Source: DASWOJ01 sp964242325 (GTDB taxonomy: Bacteria; Pseudomonadota; Alphaproteobacteria; Acetobacterales; Acetobacteraceae). From it: 12,406 nucleotides of DNA. Shown here piece after piece: positions 7,680 to 12,406 of this stretch. The notes beneath the pieces are model-generated. The model saw nothing but the letters and a program-made list of their open reading frames with translations, was not told the DNA's origin and did no database searches. The first letter of the stretch is position 1. Each line of letters starts with the position of its first letter. The position numbers and the translations under genes are program-made. The stretch lies in NCBI GenBank assembly GCA_964242325.1, contig CAXTCI010000160.1, positions 1 to 12,406 on the forward strand, given 5' to 3'.

Positions 7680-7754
7680 ATGAACAACATCATCTACATC
7701 GTCGGCCTCGTCGTCGTGGTCATCGCGGTGCTGTCCTTCTTCGGCCTGCGCTGA
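7680..7754 (+). CDS. 24-residue single-helix membrane peptide
   Basis: A 75-nt gene encodes MNNIIYIVGLVVVVIAVLSF followed by FGLR. Residues ~3-21 form one continuous hydrophobic helix and the peptide ends with a single positive charge. AAGGA (7666-7670) lies 9 nt before the ATG, a plausible ribosome-binding site. From memory, similar 23-28 residue peptides ending in SFFGLR-like sequence occur in Alphaproteobacteria as unannotated or hypothetical proteins; a search is needed to confirm this. Function is unknown. It is divergent from the methyltransferase and sits 51 nt before the DUF1028-like relic, so it may share a transcript with the downstream binding-protein gene. Confidence 0.65.
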   Translation: MNNIIYIVGLVVVVIAVLSFFGLR

Positions 7755-7805
7755 CCCACGCTCCCGGCGCTTGCGTTTGGCAGGCGTCCGGGGAAGGGTG
7801 GGGCG

Positions 7806-7889
7806 ATGACTTGGTCCATTCTCGCCCGTGATCCCGCGACAGGAACGCTGGGCGCCGCCGTCGCCAGGGACGGGTGCACGCGAGTATGA
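7806..7889 (+). pseudogene. Truncated N-terminus of a DUF1028-type protein
   Basis: The 27-residue frame starts MTWSILARDPATGTLGAAVA, which closely matches the start of DUF1028 proteins (MTxSIxARDPATGxxGxAVA pattern). After residue ~21 the match stops and the frame ends in TGA at 7887-7889. Full-length family members are around 220 residues or longer, so about 90% is missing. A purine-rich stretch (GGGGAAGGGTGGGG) just before the ATG could still recruit ribosomes. The stop overlaps the next gene's start as ATGA, so the relic may now act as a translated leader. The N-terminal part is recognised from the family pattern; a deletion between the two genes is inferred. Confidence 0.6.
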
Positions 7890-9379
7890 AACGCCTGGTC
7901 GCCGCGCTGGCCCTGCTTCTGTCTGTCGGCGCGCACGCCCAAACGCTGACCATCGCCCTGCGAGAGGACCCCGACGTGCTGGACCCGACGCTAGGGTCCG
8001 CCTTCGTCAGCCGCGTCGTGTATGCCGCCATGTGCGACAAGCTGATCGACCTGGACGCCGGGTTGAACCTGGTGCCGCAGCTTGCGACGGCTTGGACGTG
8101 GGAGGACCCGACCCACCTGCTGCTGACTCTGCGCCCTGGCGTCACGTTCCATGACGGCGAACCGTTCAACGCCGAGGCCGTCAAGTACAAGCTGACCCGC
8201 GACCTGACCATCAAGGGCAGCATGCGGGCCGGCGAGGTCAACAGCATCGCCTCCATCGAGGTGGTGAACGACCTGCAGGTGCGCCTGGTCCTGCGCTCGC
8301 CCAACGCGCCGCTGCTGGCGCAGTTGGCCGACCGGGCTGGCATCATGATCTCGCCCAAGGCGGCGGAGGCGGAGGGCGCCCAGTTCGGCGCACACCCCGT
8401 CTGCGCCGGGCCATATCAGTTCGAGAGCCGGGTGGCGCAGGACAGCATCGTGCTGCGCCGCTTCCCCGGGTACTGGGACGCCGGCAACTACCATTTCGAG
8501 CGGGTGGTGTATCGCCCGATGCCGAATTCCGCCGTGCGCCTGGCAAATCTGCGGGCGGGAACGGTGGACCTGGTGGAGTACTTGCTGCCCGGCGACGTGG
8601 ACGCGGTGAAGGCCGACCCGCATCTGCGCGTCGTGACCGGGGATGGGTTGGCCTATACCGGCATCAACTTCAATATCGCCAATGGCCCGGGCGCCGGCAC
8701 CGACTTCGGACGGGATCGCCGGGTGCGCCTGGCGTTCGAGGCCGCGATTGACCGGGACGCGGCCAACCAGGTGGTTTATGGCGGGCTGTTCAACCCCACG
8801 GCGCAGGCCAACATCGCCGGCTCCCCCATGTATGTGCCGGAGGTGAAGCCGCCGCCGCGTGACCTGGACCGGGCGCGGGCGCTGCTGCGGGACGCCGGGG
8901 TGGCCCTGCCGGTACCGGTCACCCTGACGTTGACCAACAGTCCCGACATCCAGCAGGCGGCGGAGGTGATCCAGGCGATGGCGGCGGAGGCCGGGTTCGA
9001 CGTGCGCTTGCGGGTGATGGAGTTCGCCTCGGCATTGCAGGCGGGATATGCCGGGGACTTCCAGGCGTTCCTGATCGGCTGGTCCGGACGGTCTGACGCA
9101 GATGGCAACACCTGGCAGCTTCTCCACACCGGCGGCACCTTCAACTTCGGTCATTGGAGCAATGCGGAGGCCGATGCCGCGATGGACGAGGCCCGCACCG
9201 TGTCCGACCTGGCGGCCCGGCGGGCGCTATATGCCCGGCTGTGGACGGTGGAGCAGAAGGAGATGCCGCTGGTCTATCTTTGGACCGCGAAGAACATCGT
9301 GGGGCTGAGGGCGGACTTGCACGGCTTCATACCGGTACCGGACGGGCTGATCCGGCTGCGCGGAATGACGCGGGATTAG
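7886..9379 (+). CDS. ABC transporter periplasmic substrate-binding protein, family 5 (peptide/nickel type)
   Basis: This 497-residue secreted protein has a clear signal peptide (MKRLVAALALLLSVGAHA) with an AHA-Q cleavage site near residue 18. The mature part shows the SBP_bac_5 pattern: LTIALREDPDVLDPT, LVPQLATAWTWEDPTHLLLTLRPGVTFHDGEPFNAEAV, then CAGPYQFESRVAQDSIVLRRFPGYWD, and a C-terminal lobe containing GWSGRSDADGNTWQLLHTGG. Such proteins deliver oligopeptides, dipeptides, glutathione or similar ligands to an ABC permease; the ligand cannot be read from sequence. The ATG at 7886-7888 is chosen because it begins the signal peptide and overlaps the preceding short frame as ATGA. A GTG at 7874 would add four residues before the signal peptide. 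No permease or ATPase genes adjoin it, so it must use a transporter encoded elsewhere or be an orphan. Confidence 0.92.
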   Translation: MKRLVAALALLLSVGAHAQTLTIALREDPDVLDPTLGSAFVSRVVYAAMCDKLIDLDAGLNLVPQLATAWTWEDPTHLLLTLRPGVTFHDGEPFNAEAVKYKLTRDLTIKGSMRAGEVNSIASIEVVNDLQVRLVLRSPNAPLLAQLADRAGIMISPKAAEAEGAQFGAHPVCAGPYQFESRVAQDSIVLRRFPGYWDAGNYHFERVVYRPMPNSAVRLANLRAGTVDLVEYLLPGDVDAVKADPHLRVVTGDGLAYTGINFNIANGPGAGTDFGRDRRVRLAFEAAIDRDAANQVVYGGLFNPTAQANIAGSPMYVPEVKPPPRDLDRARALLRDAGVALPVPVTLTLTNSPDIQQAAEVIQAMAAEAGFDVRLRVMEFASALQAGYAGDFQAFLIGWSGRSDADGNTWQLLHTGGTFNFGHWSNAEADAAMDEARTVSDLAARRALYARLWTVEQKEMPLVYLWTAKNIVGLRADLHGFIPVPDGLIRLRGMTRD

Positions 9380-10608
9380 CTGAGAAGTCCGGCCAACGCC
9401 CCGCTTGAGAGGGTTGCCAGCGTGCCCGACAGGACCGAGCGCAATCCGAGCACCGCCACCTCCGCCCGGCGCTCCGGGATCAGCGTGCCCAGGCCGCCCA
9501 CCAGGATGCCCAGGCTGCCGAAATTGGCGAAGCCGCACATGGCGTAGGTCAGGATCAGCCGGGACCGTGGCGCCAGCGCGTCCGGCGGCAGGGCGGCCAG
9601 GCCGAGATAGGCGACGAACTCGTTCAGCACGGTCTTGGTGCCCATCAGCAGCGACGCGGCCGGGGCCTCGTGCCACGGGATGCCGATCAGCCACATGACC
9701 GGGCGGAACGGCAGGGCGAACAGGTTCTGCAATGTCCAGCCGCCCGGCGCCAGCCCGAGCACTTGGTTCACCAGGCTGACGAGCGCGACCGCCACCAACA
9801 GCGTCGTCGTGATGCCGACCAGCGGCCCCACCCCGTCCGCCGTGCCGCGCACGATGGCGTCCAGCGTGCCGGAGGGCGCATCGTGGCCCGGCGCCGCCAG
9901 GGTGGCCGTCGCTCCGCCGCCCGGCCCGAACGGCAGCATCAGCGCGGCGATGGCCAGGGCCGCCGGGGTGCTGATGACGGAGGCGGTCAGGATCACCCCC
10001 AAGGCGCCGGGGATCACCGGCCCCAGCACCGTCGCATAGATCACCATGACGGTCCCGGCGACGCCGGCCATGCCGCAGCTCATGACCGCGAACAGTTCGC
10101 CCCGGCCCATCTGCGCGAGGTAGGGGCGGATCAGCAACGGCGCCTCGATCATGCCGACGAAGATGTGGACCGCCGCGGCCAGCGCCACCGGCCCGTCCAG
10201 CCCCATCGCCCGGCGCAGCGCCGCCGCGAACAGCGCCACCAGCCGTTGCAGCACGCCCCAGTGGAACAGCACCGCCGACAGCGCGCTGATGATCAGGACG
10301 AGCGGCAGGATCTTGAACGCCAGGATGACGCTGCTGCCGGGCTGCAGCTCCGGGAAGGGCAGGGGACCGCCGCCGAGGTAGCCGAACAGGAACGCGGTGC
10401 CGGCGTCGGTGGCGGTTTGCAGGGCCTCTGCGGCGCCGTTCAGCAGCAGGACCGCACGCTGCGCCGGGGTGAAAGCGATCAGCAGGAGGGCGAGCGCCAG
10501 TTGCAGGGCGATGCCGGCGCCGACGGTGCGCCAGCGTATGGCCCGGCGGTCCTCGCTGCAGGCCCAGGCGAAGGCGAGCAGGACGAGGTAGCCTAGGATG
10601 GCTTGCAT
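9376..10608 (-). CDS. Concentrative nucleoside transporter (CNT/NupC family)
   Basis: This 410-residue polytopic inner-membrane protein is predicted to import nucleosides with Na+ or H+. Features in order: N-terminal helix and loop (MQAILGYLVLLAFAWACSED, RRAIRW), GAAEALQTATDAGTAFLFGYLGG (58-80), the SVILAFKILPLVLIISALSAVLFHWGVLQ gating region (~93-121), the HIFVGMIEAPLLIRPYL motif (148-164) and MAGVAGTVMVIYA. Near the end are TKTVLNEFVAYLGL and CGFANFGSLGIL, both CNT hallmarks for substrate binding. The length is normal. The ATG at 10606-10608 is chosen because it starts the first family helix. The upstream open frame runs through the repeat element and is not family-like. No strong ribosome-binding site is visible. 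The stop codon overlaps the stop of the converging binding-protein gene. Confidence 0.92.
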   Translation of the reverse strand: MQAILGYLVLLAFAWACSEDRRAIRWRTVGAGIALQLALALLLIAFTPAQRAVLLLNGAAEALQTATDAGTAFLFGYLGGGPLPFPELQPGSSVILAFKILPLVLIISALSAVLFHWGVLQRLVALFAAALRRAMGLDGPVALAAAVHIFVGMIEAPLLIRPYLAQMGRGELFAVMSCGMAGVAGTVMVIYATVLGPVIPGALGVILTASVISTPAALAIAALMLPFGPGGGATATLAAPGHDAPSGTLDAIVRGTADGVGPLVGITTTLLVAVALVSLVNQVLGLAPGGWTLQNLFALPFRPVMWLIGIPWHEAPAASLLMGTKTVLNEFVAYLGLAALPPDALAPRSRLILTYAMCGFANFGSLGILVGGLGTLIPERRAEVAVLGLRSVLSGTLATLSSGALAGLLS

Positions 10609-10690
10609 GCGACGGAAGCTGGGCAGGGACGGGGCATGAAGCCAGGCTAACCCGCTGTCTGCCGAACGGCCAATGCAGGAAGGGATGACA

Positions 10691-10853
10691 CTTCTCCCTC
10701 TCCCTCCGGGAGAGGGTCGGGGTGAGGGGGTCTTGGCTGCGGAGCGGTGAACGGCGGCCGCCAACTGGACGCGGCTTTTCGTGAGGCAAGGCCACACTTG
10801 CCCCGGCCAAAACCCCCTCACCCCAACCCTCTCCCGAAAGAAGAGGGAGCAGG
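10691..10853. repeat. Composite inverted-repeat element upstream of the nucleoside transporter
   Basis: Two imperfect arms of about 47 nt (10691-10736 and 10806-10853) face each other around a ~69-nt centre. Each arm contains a short CTCCCT/AGGGAG-type palindrome followed by GGGGTGAGGGGGT. The arms are roughly 85% identical by eye. The left arm includes 36 bases identical to the copy at 12371-12406, and the right end (GAGCAGG) matches the copy inside dnaE2. The structure suggests a miniature, non-coding repetitive element of the REP/BIME or MITE kind. All its reading frames are open for long stretches, giving spurious proteins rich in LSRRERE or SPGGRGR residues. Confidence 0.8.
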
Positions 10854-10908
10854 CGCCTGTCCGTCACCAAGCGGCGTGAGGTGAGTAGCCAATTACCCTG
10901 AAGCGCCG

Positions 10909-11010
10909 CCGTCATCCCGAGCCGCGGTAGCGACACGGCAACTCGGGGTCCGGCAGTGTTACGCTTGTTGCACCTGAATCGCCGGCTCGCGCCACTTCCC
11001 GCGATGACGG
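10909..11010. repeat. Second inverted-repeat element with CCGTCATC/GATGACGG ends
   Basis: CCGTCATC (10909-10916) and its exact complement GATGACGG (11003-11010) bound a ~102-bp segment. Inside are GC-rich partial palindromes (CCGAGCCGCGG, CCGGCTCGCG). Repeats beginning CCGTCATCCC and ending in GATGACGG-like sequence are a common intergenic type in Alphaproteobacteria. Only one copy is in the window, so repetition in this genome is inferred. It ends ~56 bp before the proposed promoter of the M16 peptidase gene. Confidence 0.45.
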
Positions 11011-11065
11011 ACAAGGGGCCCGGCGCCGACTCCGCCATCACCGCCCATTATTGCGATATTAGGTT

Positions 11066-11094
11066 TTGCACTCCCACGGAACCGACCCTACATC
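11066..11094 (+). promoter_or_regulatory. Possible leaderless promoter of the M16 peptidase gene
   Basis: TTGCAC (11066-11071), a 17-nt spacer and TACATC (11089-11094) form a weak sigma70-like pair. The predicted start point falls at or next to the ATG at 11101, and no Shine-Dalgarno motif precedes that ATG, so a leaderless transcript is possible. The -10 match is poor (3 of 6). Confidence 0.25.
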
Positions 11095-11100
11095 CTCGAT

Positions 11101-12363
11101 ATGAACATAGAACAGACCACCCTCCCCAACGGCCTGCGGGTCGTGTCCGTCAACCTGCCGGGCTTCGACAGCGCCGCCGTCGCCGCCTTCGTCAAGGCTG
11201 GCGCCCGCAACGAGACCGAGGCGAACAACGGCATCGCCCACTTCCTGGAGCACATGGCCTTCAAGGGCACCCGCACCCGGTCCGCTTTGCAGATCGGCGC
11301 GGAGATCGAGGTGCTGGGCAGCAACGTGAACGCCTACACCTCACACGAGACGACCTGCTACTTCGTGACCGGCCTCAAGGGCACCATAGACCGCTCCGTC
11401 GCCATCATCGGCGACGTGCTGTGCAACTCGGTGTTCGAGCCGAAGGACATCGAGACCGAGAAGGGTGTCATCCTACAAGAAATCCGCCGGGCGACGGACA
11501 ACCCCAGTCATGTCGCCTATGACGGCTACGGCCTGATCGCCTATCCCGGGCAGAGCATCGGCCGGCCGATCCTGGGCCGGGCCGAACTGATCGAGCAGGT
11601 GACACGCGACCACTTCACCAGCTTCGTGTCGGACTTCTATTTCGGCGACAACATGGTCGTCGTCGGCTGCGGCGACTTCTCGCACGAGTCGTTCGTGGGC
11701 ATGGTGGCCGTGCACTTCGAGCGCCTGCCGGGCCGCCCGGCGCCGGTGCAGGTCGTGCCGGCCAAGTATGCCGGCGGCGCCGTCCGCAACACGGAGAAGG
11801 ACTTCGAGCAGGTGACGATCCTGCTGGGCCTGCAATCGGTGCCGGAAACGGATGCGACGGTGTATGCCCACAAGGTCCTGGCCCGCGCCCTGGGCGGCGG
11901 CATGAGCAGCCCCTTGTTCCAGGAAGTGCGCGAGAAGCGCGGCCTGGTTTACAGCGTCGGCGCCTACAGCGACCACGGCGTAGACCACGGCGAGTTGGTC
12001 ATGCAGGCCGGCACCACCACGAAGCACGTGGACGAGCTGCTGGACGTGGCCTGCGGCGAACTGGTCAAGATGACTCAGGCCGTCACCGAGGCCGACATGA
12101 CCCGCGCCAAGAACGGCCTGCTGGTCCGGCTGGCGACGGCGAAGGAGCGCCCGTTCAGCCTGGCCCAGGGCATCGCCGGCAGCCTGTTCGAGCATGGCGA
12201 GATACAAACGCCGGAATACGCGATGCAGCGGGTGGAGTCCGTGACGATGGAGGACGTGACCGCCGCGGCGCAGGTGCTGGTGCGCAGCAACCCGACGATC
12301 TCCCTGGTAGGGCCGGTGCCGGATGTGGACTACCACGGCCGGGTGCGGGCTGCCCTGGGATAA
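11101..12363 (+). CDS. M16 family zinc metallopeptidase (processing-peptidase beta-like)
   Basis: This 420-residue protein is a member of the pitrilysin/mitochondrial processing peptidase family. The inverted zinc motif HFLEH is at residues 47-51 (zinc ligands H47 and H51, catalytic base E50). The third ligand is E127 in GVILQEI, exactly 76 residues on, the family spacing. A second, non-catalytic M16 lobe follows, with GGGMSSPLFQEVREKRGLVYSV (265-286), where R277 and Y284 match the conserved substrate-binding Arg/Tyr pair. P271 replaces the arginine often seen in the GGGMSSRLF motif. No signal peptide is visible, so it is probably cytosolic. The function is peptide degradation or processing; substrates are unknown. 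The ATG at 11101 starts the usual LPNGLRVV strand. The gene is flanked by repeat elements on both sides and has no operon partner in view. Confidence 0.93.
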   Translation: MNIEQTTLPNGLRVVSVNLPGFDSAAVAAFVKAGARNETEANNGIAHFLEHMAFKGTRTRSALQIGAEIEVLGSNVNAYTSHETTCYFVTGLKGTIDRSVAIIGDVLCNSVFEPKDIETEKGVILQEIRRATDNPSHVAYDGYGLIAYPGQSIGRPILGRAELIEQVTRDHFTSFVSDFYFGDNMVVVGCGDFSHESFVGMVAVHFERLPGRPAPVQVVPAKYAGGAVRNTEKDFEQVTILLGLQSVPETDATVYAHKVLARALGGGMSSPLFQEVREKRGLVYSVGAYSDHGVDHGELVMQAGTTTKHVDELLDVACGELVKMTQAVTEADMTRAKNGLLVRLATAKERPFSLAQGIAGSLFEHGEIQTPEYAMQRVESVTMEDVTAAAQVLVRSNPTISLVGPVPDVDYHGRVRAALG

Positions 12364-12370
12364 GGGCTTC

Positions 12371-12406
12371 CTTCTCCCTCTCCCTCCGGGAGAGGGTCGG
12401 GGTGAG
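12371..12406. repeat. Third copy of the palindromic repeat, cut by window end
   Basis: These 36 bases are identical to 10691-10726 and in the same orientation, starting 8 nt after the peptidase stop codon. The CTCCCTCCGGGAGAGG core is a strong hairpin and could act as a transcript end or stabiliser for the peptidase mRNA. The element continues beyond the window. Confidence 0.85.

Noticed and set aside
10609..10821. 71-residue N-terminal extension of the nucleoside transporter
   Set aside because: The extension is translated repeat element (SPRPSPGGRGR) and precedes the first family helix.
10691..10853. CRISPR array
   Set aside because: The repeats are inverted arms with one centre, not regularly spaced direct repeats with varied spacers.
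9227..11041. 604-residue minus-strand open frame over the binding protein, transporter and intergenic region
   Set aside because: It is a GC-driven shadow frame, Arg/Gly/Ala-rich, antisense or out of frame to two clear genes.

Overview
The window is GC-rich and tightly packed. It most likely comes from an alphaproteobacterium, perhaps of the Rhodospirillales type; the order is a guess. The evidence is the codon bias, the imuA-imuB-dnaE2 mutagenesis cassette, and a perfect direct-repeat LexA box (GTTC-N7-GTTC), the form typical of Alphaproteobacteria, upstream of imuA.

Layout. Bases 1-6374 are one leftward block: imuA (5565-6374), imuB (4145-5629), dnaE2/imuC (747-4158), then a vapB-vapC type II toxin-antitoxin pair (69-718). 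All junctions overlap or are under 30 nt, and the SOS box lies just before imuA, so the whole block could be one DNA-damage-inducible transcript. dnaE2 contains a 100-N assembly gap (2354-2453). The bases at both edges of the gap belong to a dispersed palindromic repeat, so the gene appears to carry a repeat insertion between its catalytic core and its C-terminal half. An AT-richer, gene-poor stretch follows (6480-6776), then a leftward SAM-dependent methyltransferase (6777-7598). Divergent from it is a 24-residue one-helix membrane peptide (7680-7754).

Next is an apparent gene relic: the first ~21 residues of a DUF1028-type protein, whose frame ends in an ATGA overlap with a secreted family-5 ABC substrate-binding protein (7886-9379) that has no permease or ATPase genes beside it. 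That gene converges, with overlapping stop codons, on a concentrative nucleoside transporter (9376-10608). The 490 bp beyond it hold two different inverted-repeat elements. A rightward M16 zinc peptidase (11101-12363) follows, and a further copy of the first repeat abuts its 3' end at the window edge.

How the genes work together. ImuA, ImuB and DnaE2 form the known SOS translesion-mutagenesis complex; VapBC may be co-expressed with it. The other genes (methyltransferase, peptide-binding protein, nucleoside transporter, peptidase) look like independent housekeeping or accessory units. The most notable points are the repeat-interrupted dnaE2, the coupling of SOS mutagenesis to a toxin-antitoxin pair, and the truncated DUF1028 leader fused to the binding-protein gene.
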